DNA of 64,000 nucleotides from Bordetella parapertussis (lineage in GTDB: Bacteria > Pseudomonadota > Gammaproteobacteria > Burkholderiales > Casimicrobiaceae): positions 17,997-81,996 of the forward strand of contig CALQLA020000022.1 of the NCBI GenBank assembly GCA_943331295.2. Reading direction: 5' to 3'. This document shows positions 27,185 through 36,091 of this stretch, piece after piece (positions within the stretch are counted from its first letter, which is position 1; the number at the start of each line of letters is the position of its first letter). The notes under the pieces were generated by a model. That model did no database searches. It worked only from the letters and a program-made list of their open reading frames with translations, and had not been told where the DNA came from. The position numbers were made by a program, and so were the translations under genes.

Positions 27185-28183
27185 ATGGACGTTTCCCGCA
27201 TCACCCTTAGCGTCGAGCAGGCGCTGCAGTTGGGCTGCGATGCGTTGGCCGGCGCCGGCCTTCCGGCCGACGAGGCGCAGGTCATCGCCGAACACCTCGT
27301 CGACAACATGCTCTGCGGCTACGAGTTCGCCGGCCTGCCGCGGGTGCTCGCGATCGCGGACAGCCCCAACCTGCGGGCGCCGCAGACGGCCATCCAGGTC
27401 GTGCACGAGACGTCCGCCTCGGCGCTCATCGACGGCGGCAACCACGTCGGCTACTGGCCCGTGCTGCAGGGGGCGCAGCTCGCCGCAAGGAAGGCCCAGG
27501 AAAACGGCATTGCGCTCGTGGGCGTCAACAATTGCTGGTTCAGCGGACGCAACGCCTATTACCTCGAGCACATCGCTCGCAAGGGATTGATCGCCATCCA
27601 CACGGCCTCCGCGCTGGGCCAGGTCGTGCCGCCCGGTGCCACGCGGCCGCTCCTTGGGACCAATCCGCTCGCGTTCGGGCTGCCGGGGCGCGACGATCCG
27701 CTGATCTTCGACATGTGCACGTCGGCCACGACGTGGGGCGACGTGCTGCTGTATGCGATGCTCGACAAGCACTTTCCCGAAGGCGTGGGGGTGGACGCGG
27801 ACGGGAACGCCACGACCTCTGCCAAGGACATGGTCAAGGGCGGCATCCTGCCCTTCGGCGGCCACAAAGGGTTCGGCCTGTCGCTGGTAATCCAGGCGCT
27901 CGGCATCCTCGCCGGCGCGAAGCGCGCTGCAGGCAAGGTCGTCGACAGCGGGTTCATCTTCATCGTGATCGATCCGGGGTTGCTGATGCCGCGGGAAGCG
28001 TTCCAGGACCAGCTGGCGGAGATGCTGGACCAGGTGCGCGCCCTGCCCCTGCAGCCCGGCGTCGACAGCATCCGCATCCCGTCCGAGCGCGCATTCGCCG
28101 AGCGCGCGAAGCGGCTGCGGGAAGGCGTCGCGGTGCCCGTCAAGGTGGTGGAGCAGCTGCGCGCGCTGGCGGCGCGCAAGTGA
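27185..28183 (+). CDS. Ldh-family oxidoreductase (malate/L-lactate dehydrogenase type 2)
   Basis: The 332-residue protein matches the NAD(P)-dependent YlbC/Ldh2 family, which is unrelated to classical lactate dehydrogenase. Family landmarks are the histidine in GGNHVGYW, GVNNCWFSGRNAYY, the NPLAFGLPG loop and GHKGFGLSLVIQ. Members reduce or oxidise 2-oxo/2-hydroxy acids such as malate, ureidoglycolate, sulfolactate or delta1-piperideine-2-carboxylate. The gene appears to be monocistronic, with its own promoter at 27067. It converges on the TctC gene at 28235. Its natural substrate cannot be read from sequence. Confidence 0.87.
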   Translation: MDVSRITLSVEQALQLGCDALAGAGLPADEAQVIAEHLVDNMLCGYEFAGLPRVLAIADSPNLRAPQTAIQVVHETSASALIDGGNHVGYWPVLQGAQLAARKAQENGIALVGVNNCWFSGRNAYYLEHIARKGLIAIHTASALGQVVPPGATRPLLGTNPLAFGLPGRDDPLIFDMCTSATTWGDVLLYAMLDKHFPEGVGVDADGNATTSAKDMVKGGILPFGGHKGFGLSLVIQALGILAGAKRAAGKVVDSGFIFIVIDPGLLMPREAFQDQLAEMLDQVRALPLQPGVDSIRIPSERAFAERAKRLREGVAVPVKVVEQLRALAARK

Positions 28184-28234
28184 ACCCGCGCGTGCGCCGG
28201 TCCCGGCGCTCGAACGGGGTCCGCGACGAGTTCG

Positions 28235-29239
28235 TTACTCGATCCTGACCTTCGCTTCCTTCACCAGGCGACTGTAGACCGGAATCTCGGTCGTGATCAC
28301 CTTGGTGAACTGCTCCGGGGTGCCGGCGATGACCTCGATGCCCTGCCCGCCGAGCTTCTCCTTGATCTCGGGGGTGCGCAGCGCCTTGACGATCTCGGAG
28401 TTGAGACGCGTGACGATGTCCTTCGGTGTGCCCGCCGGGGCCAGCAAACCGAACCAGCCGACGAGATTGACCTCCGGAAAACCGGCCTCGCTGAACGTGG
28501 GGATGTCCGGCGTGGCGGCGCCCCGGGCGTTGCCGGTGGTGGCGAGCGCCTTGAGCTTCCCCGCGCGCGCATTGGCGAGCGACGAATAGCCGGCGAATCC
28601 GGCCTGCACTTCGCCGGATAGCATCGCCACGGATGCGGGACCGCCGCCCTTGTAGGGCACATGCACGATGTCGACCTTCGCGACCGACTTGAAGAGCTCG
28701 CCGGTCAGGTGGAAGACCCCGCCTGCCCCCACCGACGCGTAGTTGATCGTCCCGGGTTTCGCCCGGGCGAGCTTGACGAAGTCGGCGACCGAATTGACGC
28801 CGAGCGTGGGATGCACGTACAGGATTACCTGGACGTAGGCCGCCTGGGTGATCGGTGCGAGCGAAGCAAGCGGATCGGCCGGCGCATTGGGGTACAGGTG
28901 CTGGTTGATCACCATCTGCGCCTCGTTGCTGATCAGCAACGTGTACCCGTCGGGAGCGGCCTTGGAGACCGCGTCGGTCGCGAGGGTGCCGTTGGCCCCC
29001 GAGCGATTCTCGACCACCACCGGCTGCCCGAGCTGCTCCTGCAGTTTCTGCGCGAGTGTGCGCGCGAAGAAGTCCAGGCCGCCGCCAGGCGGAAAGCCCA
29101 CCATCAGGCGCAGCGGCTTCGTCGGCCACTCTTCTGCGGCGGCCGGGGCCGCCCACGGCAGCACGGCGAGCACGCACGCGAGTGCCAACAGGTAGCGCGG
29201 GAGGGAAGGAAGCGTGGGGGTGCGCATGGTCGTTCGCAA
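28235..29239 (-). CDS. Bug/TctC-type substrate-binding protein
   Basis: The protein (334 residues from a TTG start) has a signal ending in APAAAEE and the motifs PTKPLRLMVGFPPGGGLD, VVENRSGANGTLA and VPYKGGGPASVAMLSGE. The start is uncertain. TTG at 29239 has GAGG five bases upstream, whereas ATG at 29227 is 17 bases from that site and would drop only four residues. It is divergent from an MmgE/PrpD gene, mirroring the pair at 7.85/8.17 kb. No transporter partner is nearby. Confidence 0.87.
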   Translation of the reverse strand: MRTTMRTPTLPSLPRYLLALACVLAVLPWAAPAAAEEWPTKPLRLMVGFPPGGGLDFFARTLAQKLQEQLGQPVVVENRSGANGTLATDAVSKAAPDGYTLLISNEAQMVINQHLYPNAPADPLASLAPITQAAYVQVILYVHPTLGVNSVADFVKLARAKPGTINYASVGAGGVFHLTGELFKSVAKVDIVHVPYKGGGPASVAMLSGEVQAGFAGYSSLANARAGKLKALATTGNARGAATPDIPTFSEAGFPEVNLVGWFGLLAPAGTPKDIVTRLNSEIVKALRTPEIKEKLGGQGIEVIAGTPEQFTKVITTEIPVYSRLVKEAKVRIE

Positions 29240-29278
29240 GGAATCCTCGAGTGGCTGACCGCACTTGTCGATTCTACT

Positions 29279-29308
29279 AAAAATCCCATATTATGCTACT
29301 TATGTCAA
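29279..29308 (-). promoter_or_regulatory. TTGACA promoter-like element in divergent gap
   Basis: On the minus strand TTGACA (29308-29303) is followed by TAGCATAATATGGGATTTTT (29298-29279), with GATTTT at -10 after 17 bases. Spacing and most bases match the element at 14195-14224. It points toward the TctC gene. Confidence 0.5.
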
Positions 29309-29399
29309 TCCCGGCCGGGGACCTGCGTTCGGCCCCCGGTCCCGACCGATGCCCCGCACACCGCGGCCATCGGGTCGACCGCACGCAAGGGCACCTCTT

Positions 29400-30860
29400 A
29401 TGACCACCGTCGTCGAGCGATTTGTCGAATTTGCCTCCGGACTTCGACACGAGGCACTGCCGGATGCCGTGAGTGGCGAGGCCAAGCGCCTGCTGCTGGA
29501 CAGCGTGGGCTGCGCGCTCGCGGCGCACGGCACCGACAAGGGCCGGATCGCCGTGAAGGTCGCGACCGACATGGCGGGTCCGCCCGAGGCCACGATCATC
29601 GGCGGCCGGGGACGGCAGTCGATGGCCGCCGCAGCCTTCGCGAACGGCGAACTCATCACCACGCTCGATTACGACGCCCTGATCAGCCCGCCCGGACACG
29701 TCGCGCCCTACGTCATTCCAGCCGCGATCGCCGCCGCGGAGAAGCATGGGCGCTCAGGTCCCGACCTCATCGTCGCGCTGGTCGCGGCGCACGAGATCTC
29801 CGCGCGGTTCGGGTACGCGATGGCCGATCCGCGCAGCGTGGCTCCCGGCGAGAAGATCACGTTCCCCGCGATCAGCGGTTACAGCAGCACCGTCTTCGGC
29901 GGCACTTTGGGTGCCGCGATGCTGGTCGGCCTGACCCCTGCGGAATCGGCCCATGCGCTCGGGCTCGCCGGGCACATCGCACCGACGCAATCGATGGGCA
30001 AGTGGGTCCGGACCCTTCCCGCCACGATGGACAAGTACGTGATGGCCGGCTGGATCAGCCAGGCCGAGTTGCTGGCCGTGGCGCTTGCCGCCGGCGGCTA
30101 CACCGGCGACGTCTCGGTGCTGGAAGGCGACCACGGCTTCTGGAAATTCATGGGCTCGGGCCGCTGGGTACCCGAGCCGCTGGTCGACCGGCTCGGCGAG
30201 ACCTGGCGCCTCCCCGCAGCCGCCATCTACAAGCCGTATGCGCACTGCCGCATCTCGCAGACGGTGTTCGACTGCCTCGGCAGCGTCATGCGCGAGCACG
30301 ACCTCGCGGTGGACGAGATCGAGCGCATCGACGCGTGGTGCGACCCCCACGGCGCGCTGCTGCCGATGTGGTCCACGAAGGACATCCGCTCCTGCCTCGA
30401 CGCACAGATGAGCGTGCCCTTCGGGGTGTCGCTGGTCGCGCACGGCGTGCCGAATGGCCCCGTGTGGCAGTCCGCCGGGACGATCGCGAATCCGCGTTAC
30501 CTCGCGTTCATGGACAAGGTCACGGTGCGCGCGCATCCTGACTTCGAGGCGACCATCCGGCAGGAGCCGGGCAGCCGCATCGGCAAGGTGGACGTGTTCG
30601 CGCGCGGCCGGACCTTCTCCGAGGAACGGAAGTACCGGAAGGGCTCGCCGGCCACGCCACAGACACGAATGTCCGACGACGAGCTCGAGGAGAAATTCCG
30701 GGTGAATGCCGCCGGCGTGCTGTCGACGGCGGCCATCGACGAGCTCGCCCATGCGCTCCGTCATCTGGAAGATGTCGGCGACATCGCGCAGCTCGCGCGC
30801 CTGTGGCGCGTGCAGGATCAGAGCGACGCCCCTTCGCCTTCCCGTGGTGTCGAGCGATGA
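29400..30860 (+). CDS. MmgE/PrpD family protein
   Basis: The 486-residue protein is a second MmgE/PrpD homologue, clearly diverged from the one at 6487. It shows AKRLLLDSVGCALAAHGTDKG near the N-terminus, FANGELITTLDYDAL with the conserved aspartates, and IYKPYAHCRISQTVFDCL in the middle. ATG at 29400 is used because homology starts there. The stop codon overlaps the ATG of the quinone-reductase-like gene (ATGA), so the two are translationally coupled. Family members dehydrate, decarboxylate or epimerise tricarboxylates and related acids. Confidence 0.85.
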   Translation: MTTVVERFVEFASGLRHEALPDAVSGEAKRLLLDSVGCALAAHGTDKGRIAVKVATDMAGPPEATIIGGRGRQSMAAAAFANGELITTLDYDALISPPGHVAPYVIPAAIAAAEKHGRSGPDLIVALVAAHEISARFGYAMADPRSVAPGEKITFPAISGYSSTVFGGTLGAAMLVGLTPAESAHALGLAGHIAPTQSMGKWVRTLPATMDKYVMAGWISQAELLAVALAAGGYTGDVSVLEGDHGFWKFMGSGRWVPEPLVDRLGETWRLPAAAIYKPYAHCRISQTVFDCLGSVMREHDLAVDEIERIDAWCDPHGALLPMWSTKDIRSCLDAQMSVPFGVSLVAHGVPNGPVWQSAGTIANPRYLAFMDKVTVRAHPDFEATIRQEPGSRIGKVDVFARGRTFSEERKYRKGSPATPQTRMSDDELEEKFRVNAAGVLSTAAIDELAHALRHLEDVGDIAQLARLWRVQDQSDAPSPSRGVER

Positions 30861-31795
30861 AAGCGGTCGTCTTTCGCGAGTTCGGCGGGCCCGAAGTGCT
30901 GCACGTCGCAGAACTCCCCGATCCCGTCCCCGGCCCCGAGGACGTCGTGGTCCGGGTGGCAGCCGCGACCGTGAACCCAACCGACCTGATGATGCGCTCC
31001 GGCGTGCAGGCGGATCGCATGCGCGACCTGGTGCCACCCTACATCTGTGGCCAGGAGTTTTCGGGGCACGTGCACGCCGTCGGCAGCCCGTCGACTCGCC
31101 TGTCGCCCGGACTGCGCGTCATGGGCATCGTGCACCCCCGCCGGCCGCAGGGAGGCGCGTACGCGGAGCTCGTGTGCGTCCCGCAGGCGTCGGTGGTCCA
31201 GGTTCCCGACAGCCTCGATCTCGTCGACGCCGCCACGATCCCCATGAACGGCATGACCGCGCGGGTGGCGCTGGAAACCCTGGCGCTGAGGCCCGGGCAG
31301 GCGCTGCTGGTCACCGGCGGTGCGGGTTCGCTCGGCGGCTACGTGATCCAGATCGCCAGCAACGCGGGGATCGTCGTTGTCGCCGACGCGAAGGACGAAG
31401 ACCGCGACCTCCTGCACCGTCTCGGCACGCGGCACGTTGTCGCGCGGGGGCCGCAGATGGCCGCGGCCGTGCGCGCGTTGTATCCGGATGGCGTGGACGC
31501 GCTTGTCGACTGCGCGCTGCTCGGCGACGAGGCCGCGCCGCTGGTTCGCGCAAGCGGCGGCATCGCGTCCGTGCGCACCGCACAGAAGTTCGCGACTCCG
31601 GGCCGGACGGTCAGCCACGTCGGCGTGATGGAGCAGATCAGGAACACGGACTGGCTCACGGCATTGGCCGCCCAGGCGCGCCGGAACGTCATCACCCCGC
31701 GCGTGGCACGGCGGCTGCCGATGACGCAGGCGGCCGAAGCGCACCGCATCGTCGAGCGTGGCGGCCTGCGCGGCCGCATGGTGCTCACCTTCTGA
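30857..31795 (+). CDS. Quinone oxidoreductase-like medium-chain dehydrogenase
   Basis: The 312-residue protein is a zinc-free medium-chain reductase. It starts MKAVVFREFGGPEVLHV, continues with AAATVNPTDLMMRSG, and has the NADPH-binding loop VTGGAGSLGGYVIQIA (about residues 150-165). The zinc-ligand cysteines and histidine of alcohol dehydrogenases are missing, which fits an enoyl or quinone reductase. Its start overlaps the MmgE/PrpD stop by four bases, so the two probably act in sequence: dehydration followed by reduction of the new double bond is one possibility. Confidence 0.87.
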   Translation: MKAVVFREFGGPEVLHVAELPDPVPGPEDVVVRVAAATVNPTDLMMRSGVQADRMRDLVPPYICGQEFSGHVHAVGSPSTRLSPGLRVMGIVHPRRPQGGAYAELVCVPQASVVQVPDSLDLVDAATIPMNGMTARVALETLALRPGQALLVTGGAGSLGGYVIQIASNAGIVVVADAKDEDRDLLHRLGTRHVVARGPQMAAAVRALYPDGVDALVDCALLGDEAAPLVRASGGIASVRTAQKFATPGRTVSHVGVMEQIRNTDWLTALAAQARRNVITPRVARRLPMTQAAEAHRIVERGGLRGRMVLTF

Positions 31796-31864
31796 ACCGG
31801 CGGGATCCGCGGCGCGCCCGGCGCCGCGCATCTGCGAGTTTCCGGTGCCGTACGCTGCGTCCCT

Positions 31865-32695
31865 CTAGCCAGGCGATCGCTTCGCCGCGGCGTGCGCGGC
31901 GAGGAAACGATCGAGCGCGTCCCGCACCTTGGCCGCGCGTTGCCGGGCGGACAACGCCTCGTCCGCCGTGCTGGCCACCTCGACCTCGATCTCGCACCCG
32001 GGCGGCAGGACGTCCAGGAATTCGTGGAGGGGCAGCCCGCCCTCTCCCGGATACAGGCGCCCGCCCCGCGACTCCGCAAGGCGCAGCTCGAGCGTGGACG
32101 GAACGGCTGCCGGCGCGTCGCAGAGCTGCGCCCAGCCGATGAGGCTCGCCGGAATCGCGGCCACGTCCTGCGCAAGGCCGCCGGAACGTGACAGGTGCAG
32201 CGGATCGAACACGATGCCTGCGTTGTCCGCGCCCGTAGCGGTGACGAGCCGCAGCGCCTGCGGAAGACTGCGGATCGAGTGGAAGGGCACGAACTCCACC
32301 CCGACTTTCATGCCCGCTTCGCGCGCGTGCGCCGCCAACGCGGCGAGATTCGCCACGAGCCGCGACTCGTCGTCATCGTGTCCATTGACGAGCAATTGCC
32401 GGCTGCCGAGGGTGGCCGCCGCGTCGACGAGACGACGCAGTTCGTCGTCCGTCGTGTCGGTCTCCAGCGATCGGCCGATGACGTTGGACAACGCCACGCC
32501 GAGGTCCGCGAGACGCTGCCTGACCTCCCGCAGCCGCTGCGGGTTGCCCACGATCGAGTGCGCGAACGTGTCGCCGGCGCGCCGCGCCTCGACGCGCAGT
32601 CCCACCGCGTCGAAGCGCGCAGCGGCCGCGGCTTCGACGAACTCCACCTGCGACGCGCCGAAGCAGGTGAGATAGCCGAGCGTCAGGGTTCCCAT
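31865..32695 (-). CDS. Sugar phosphate isomerase/epimerase-like TIM-barrel protein
   Basis: This 276-residue TIM-barrel protein is a paralogue of the one at 18021. Shared features are the VGVEFVPFHSIRSL strand with the metal-binding glutamate, AGIVFDPLHLSRSGGL with aspartate and histidine, QLCDAPA, and LYPGEGGLPLHEF. It follows a TctC gene by only nine bases in the same direction, so they are very probably co-transcribed. That repeats the TctC-TIM-barrel order at 18-20 kb. The reaction is unknown; isomerisation, epimerisation or dehydration of a polyhydroxy acid would fit. Confidence 0.8.
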   Translation of the reverse strand: MGTLTLGYLTCFGASQVEFVEAAAAARFDAVGLRVEARRAGDTFAHSIVGNPQRLREVRQRLADLGVALSNVIGRSLETDTTDDELRRLVDAAATLGSRQLLVNGHDDDESRLVANLAALAAHAREAGMKVGVEFVPFHSIRSLPQALRLVTATGADNAGIVFDPLHLSRSGGLAQDVAAIPASLIGWAQLCDAPAAVPSTLELRLAESRGGRLYPGEGGLPLHEFLDVLPPGCEIEVEVASTADEALSARQRAAKVRDALDRFLAAHAAAKRSPG

Positions 32696-32704
32696 CGCGC
32701 CCCG

Positions 32705-33724
32705 TCAGTCCACCACGATGTTCTTGTTCTTCGCGAGGTTGCGCCACTGCTCGAACGACGCCCGCACCTTCGCATCGGCCTGCGCCGGCGTCAGCGCCCG
32801 CGGCACGCCGCCGTCCTCGCGCAGCAACGGAGCGAAGTCGGGCGTCTTCATGATGTCGTTGATCTCGCGGTTCAGCTTGTCGATGATGGCGGGCGGCGTT
32901 CCGGCCGGCGCCCAGACCGCCTGCCATTGATCGACCTCGAATCCGGGGATCACCGTCGCCATCGTCGGCACGCCGGGGAAGGCGGGGCTCGGATTGGCCG
33001 ACGTGACCGCAATCGGCCGCAACTTGCCCTGGGCCACCTGGGCCGCGGTCGAGCTGTTCGAGACCACGTTGATGTCGATGCGGCCGGCCAGGAGGTCGAT
33101 CATCGCCGGGCTGCCTCCTTGATAGGGAATGTGGCGCAACTGGACCTTTGCGGTCTCGTTGATCAGTTCTCCCGTGAGATGAGCGATCGTGCCGAGGCCG
33201 GGCGTGCCGTTGGTGAGCGTGTCCGGCTTCGCGCGCGCGGCAGCGAGCAGGTCCGCCGGCGTGCGTATGGGCGATTCCGCGTTGACGATGACGAGCAGCG
33301 GCGAATCGGAAAGGATCGAGACCGGGCTAAGCTCCCTCAGGATGTCCACCGACGGATTACCCTTGGTTGCAGCGGCGGTGATCATGCTCGACGACGACAG
33401 CAGGAGCACGGAGCCGTCCTTCGGGCTGCGCGCCACCACGGCGGCGCCGATGAATCCCGAGGCACCCGGGCGATTCTCCACGATGACGTTCTTGCCCGTC
33501 CGCGCGGTTATCAGCTTGGCGATCATGCGCGCCGAGATGTCGTTGCTGCCGCCGGTAGCGAAGGGCACGACAATCTTGATAACTGCGGGCAATTCCGCCG
33601 TCTGGCCGAAGCTCGCGGACGCGGCGAGCGCCGTGATGGCGCACAACGCGGCAATCGCCGCCCTGCGCGTCACCACGGGACGGGCTGACCGGGATTGCAC
33701 ATCGAAGCGTGCTGGCGCTTTCAT
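32705..33724 (-). CDS. Bug/TctC-type substrate-binding protein (divergent paralogue pair, left)
   Basis: The 339-residue protein has a long export signal with a TRRAAIAAL twin-arginine-like stretch and cleavage near ASFGQ. The mature part has LPAVIKIVVPFATGGSND, VIVENRPGASGFIG, IPYQGGSPAMIDLLAG and WQAVWAPAGTPPAII. It is strikingly similar along its whole length to the protein at 34057, which is encoded divergently 332 bases away. GGAGGAG six bases before ATG 33724 fixes the start. The TIM-barrel gene follows in the same transcript. Confidence 0.88.
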   Translation of the reverse strand: MKAPARFDVQSRSARPVVTRRAAIAALCAITALAASASFGQTAELPAVIKIVVPFATGGSNDISARMIAKLITARTGKNVIVENRPGASGFIGAAVVARSPKDGSVLLLSSSSMITAAATKGNPSVDILRELSPVSILSDSPLLVIVNAESPIRTPADLLAAARAKPDTLTNGTPGLGTIAHLTGELINETAKVQLRHIPYQGGSPAMIDLLAGRIDINVVSNSSTAAQVAQGKLRPIAVTSANPSPAFPGVPTMATVIPGFEVDQWQAVWAPAGTPPAIIDKLNREINDIMKTPDFAPLLREDGGVPRALTPAQADAKVRASFEQWRNLAKNKNIVVD

Positions 33725-33813
33725 CACGACTCCTCCAATCTGGACGTCACTCTCGCTGGGGTGCGACGCCGACCGTCCCTCAGCGACTGCAATTGGCCGC
33801 CCCGCGGTTTTCG

Positions 33814-33833
33814 TAAAATCGCACATGGCGAGA
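33814..33833 (-). promoter_or_regulatory. Recurrent AT-rich element
   Basis: On the minus strand this reads TCTCGCCATGTGCGATTTTA, very close to the element at 15300-15281. The flanking AATAG just before TCTC is also seen at the element near 21705. It lies about 90 bases before the minus-strand TctC gene. Confidence 0.45.
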
Positions 33834-33849
33834 CTATTCGATAAGGTTG

Positions 33850-33893
33850 CCCGCCTTCAGGCGGGGAGTCAAGGGCCGCCGCTCCTGCGGCCC
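33850..33893 (+). other. Two tandem GC-rich hairpins in the leader of the TctC gene at 34057
   Basis: CCCGCC-TTCA-GGCGGG (33850-33865) forms a perfect 6-bp stem with a four-base loop. GGGCCGC (33873-33879) pairs with GCGGCCC (33887-33893) around a seven-base loop. Neither is followed by a T-run, so they are not simple intrinsic terminators on this strand. They could shape the leader RNA of the plus-strand gene. Confidence 0.5.
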
Positions 33894-34056
33894 AGGAAAT
33901 CCCCGCGGCCCGTCTTCCGCCGGCGCCCGTGCCGGTGCCTCCGGATTGCTGCACTGACCCGCGCTGCGGGGCGCACGCGACGCGCGGGATTGCATTCGTC
34001 CTACATCGTGGGACAATGCTCATCCGAGTCGGAATCCGTCCGGAGCCAGTGGGAAT

Positions 34057-35085
34057 ATGAGAGGTTTGCACCTGTCCGGCGCCATGCCATCCGCTGGCGC
34101 GTTCGCCGCACGTCGCGTGGTGCGATTTGGCATCGCGGCACTCGCCGTCGTGTCGGCGTTGGTCACGCCGCACGCGAGGGCGCAGACCCCTCCTGAACTG
34201 CCGGCCGTCATCCGGTTGGTCGTGCCGTTCCCTCCGGGTGGGAGCAACGACATTGCGGCGCGCATGATCGCCAGGCTGCTCGCGCCGCGTCTCAACCGGA
34301 ACGTCGTCGTCGAGAACCGCGCGGGCGCCTCCGGATTCATCGGCGCCATGGCGGTCGCGCGCGCCCCGAAGGACGGGTCCGTGCTGTTGGTGGGCTCGGG
34401 AAGCCTCGTGAGCGCGGCGGCCACCAAGAACAACGTGACCGTGGACATCCTGAAGGACCTCACGCCAATCGCGATCCTGTCGGAGGCACCGCAGTTCATC
34501 CTCGTGCCCGCCGCGTCGCCGCTGCGGACGCCCGCCGATCTCGTTGCCGCCGCACGCGCGAATCCGGACACGATCACCAATGGATCCCCAGGCACGGGAA
34601 CCATGGGACACCTCGCCGGCGAACTCATCAACGACATGGCGAAGATCCAGATCAAGCACATTCCGTACACGGGGGGCGGCCCGGCGGCGATCGACCTCAT
34701 CGCCGGCCGCCTCGACATCAACATCGTCTCCAACAGTGCGACAGCCGCGTTCGTCACCCAGGGCAAGCTGCGCCCGATCGCCATCACGCTGCCCAATCCG
34801 AGCCCCGACTTCCCCGGCGTGCCCACCGTCGCGTCGGTCGTCCCCGGATACGAGGTCACGCAATGGCAGGCCGTCTGGGCGCCGGCAGGCACGCCGGCCG
34901 CCATCATCGAACGACTGAACCGCGAGATCAACGAGGTCGTCAAGGCGCCCGAATTCGCGGGCCCGCTGCGGGATGACGGAGGCGTCGCACTGTCGCTCAC
35001 CCCTGCGCAGGCGGACGCCAAGGCACGTGCCGCCTACCAGATGTGGCGGACCCTCGCGAAGAACAACAACCTGATCATCGATTGA
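34057..35085 (+). CDS. Bug/TctC-type substrate-binding protein (divergent paralogue pair, right)
   Basis: The 342-residue protein has a signal ending at HARAQ, then LPAVIRLVVPFPPGGSND, VVVENRAGASGFIG, IPYTGGGPAAIDLIAG and WQAVWAPAGTPAAII. It closely parallels the protein at 32705, including the C-terminal LTPAQADAKxRA block. ATG at 34057 is used; ATG at 34084 is possible. An epimerase gene follows after 16 bases and is probably co-transcribed. The ligand is unknown. Confidence 0.88.
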   Translation: MRGLHLSGAMPSAGAFAARRVVRFGIAALAVVSALVTPHARAQTPPELPAVIRLVVPFPPGGSNDIAARMIARLLAPRLNRNVVVENRAGASGFIGAMAVARAPKDGSVLLVGSGSLVSAAATKNNVTVDILKDLTPIAILSEAPQFILVPAASPLRTPADLVAAARANPDTITNGSPGTGTMGHLAGELINDMAKIQIKHIPYTGGGPAAIDLIAGRLDINIVSNSATAAFVTQGKLRPIAITLPNPSPDFPGVPTVASVVPGYEVTQWQAVWAPAGTPAAIIERLNREINEVVKAPEFAGPLRDDGGVALSLTPAQADAKARAAYQMWRTLAKNNNLIID

Positions 35086-35101
35086 AGGCAAGTCCCGACC
35101 C

Positions 35102-36091
35102 ATGCAGATCGAAGGCAAGCGGTTTCTCCTGACCGGCGGCGCCAGCATGATCGGCACGCACACCACCGAACTCCTGCTGGAACAAGGGGCGCGCGAGGTC
35201 GTGCTGTTCGACAACCTCTCGTTCGACAAGCCCGACGGCACCGTCGACGCGCTGTGCCGGACCGGTCGCGTCTCGCTGGTAGAGGGCGACGTGCTCGACG
35301 CGGCTGCGGTGCGCGAGGCCAGCGCCGGGATCGACGGCGTCTACTCGCTGGCCGGATTCATGTCCGCCGGAATCGCGAAGAATCCCGCGCTTGGCCTCGA
35401 CGTGAACATACGCGGCACCCGGCACGTGCTGGAAGCCTGTGTTGCGCAGGGAGTGGGGCGGCTGGTGTTCGCGTCGTCCTCCGCCGCCTATGGTTACGGT
35501 GCGATCGGAGGTGCGATCCGCGAGGACGAGCCCTTTCACTCCGACCGGGTTCCCGCCCCTCCTGCGCTGTACGGCGCGTCGAAGGTGATCGGGGAGCAAC
35601 TCTGCCACCTGTACCGCGCGCAGCATGGCCTGCCCTTCGTGGCGCTGCGCTACTCCACGGTGTACGGCGAGCGCCAGCATTACCGCTCGACGAATGCGCT
35701 CTACATCATCGAGGCCTACGATCGCGTAGCGCGCGGCGAGCGCCCGATCCTCTATGGCGACGGCAGCGAGACCAAGGATTTCGTGTATGTGAGGGACGTC
35801 GCACGTGCCAACGTACTCGCCATGCGCTCGGACGTCGCGGGCGAAACGTTCAACATCTCGGGCGGGCGCCCACTCACTACGCGCTACCTCGCGGAGACCA
35901 TCATCCGCCTCGCGGGTTCGTCGCTCGCGCCGGAGTACCGCGACCCGCCAACGGCAGGTTTCCGCATCACGACGGACGGGCCATTCCACTACGACAATAC
36001 GAAGGCAAAGCGTGTGTTGGGGTGGGTGCCCGAGGTCTCGATCGAGGATGGCATCGAACGCATGATCGCATGGCGCCGCTCCGCTCCGTAG
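35102..36091 (+). CDS. NAD-dependent epimerase/dehydratase (extended SDR)
   Basis: The 329-residue protein has a variant NAD-binding loop TGGASMIGTH, the serine in FASSSAAYGYG, and YGASKVIGEQL with the YxxxK pair. GERPILYGDGSETKDFVYVRDVARANVLAM matches UDP-glucose 4-epimerase-like proteins, read here as separate blocks. It is a paralogue of the gene at 21843. It lies 16 bases behind a TctC gene, which suggests that the epimerase acts on the imported compound rather than in cell-wall synthesis. Confidence 0.86.
   Translation: MQIEGKRFLLTGGASMIGTHTTELLLEQGAREVVLFDNLSFDKPDGTVDALCRTGRVSLVEGDVLDAAAVREASAGIDGVYSLAGFMSAGIAKNPALGLDVNIRGTRHVLEACVAQGVGRLVFASSSAAYGYGAIGGAIREDEPFHSDRVPAPPALYGASKVIGEQLCHLYRAQHGLPFVALRYSTVYGERQHYRSTNALYIIEAYDRVARGERPILYGDGSETKDFVYVRDVARANVLAMRSDVAGETFNISGGRPLTTRYLAETIIRLAGSSLAPEYRDPPTAGFRITTDGPFHYDNTKAKRVLGWVPEVSIEDGIERMIAWRRSAP

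Larger units (their letters stand above)
33725..34056. other. Intergenic region between divergent TctC paralogues
   Basis: This 332-base gap holds the recurrent element at 33814-33833 and two close hairpins at 33850-33893. The remaining sequence shows no supported gene. Confidence 0.55.
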
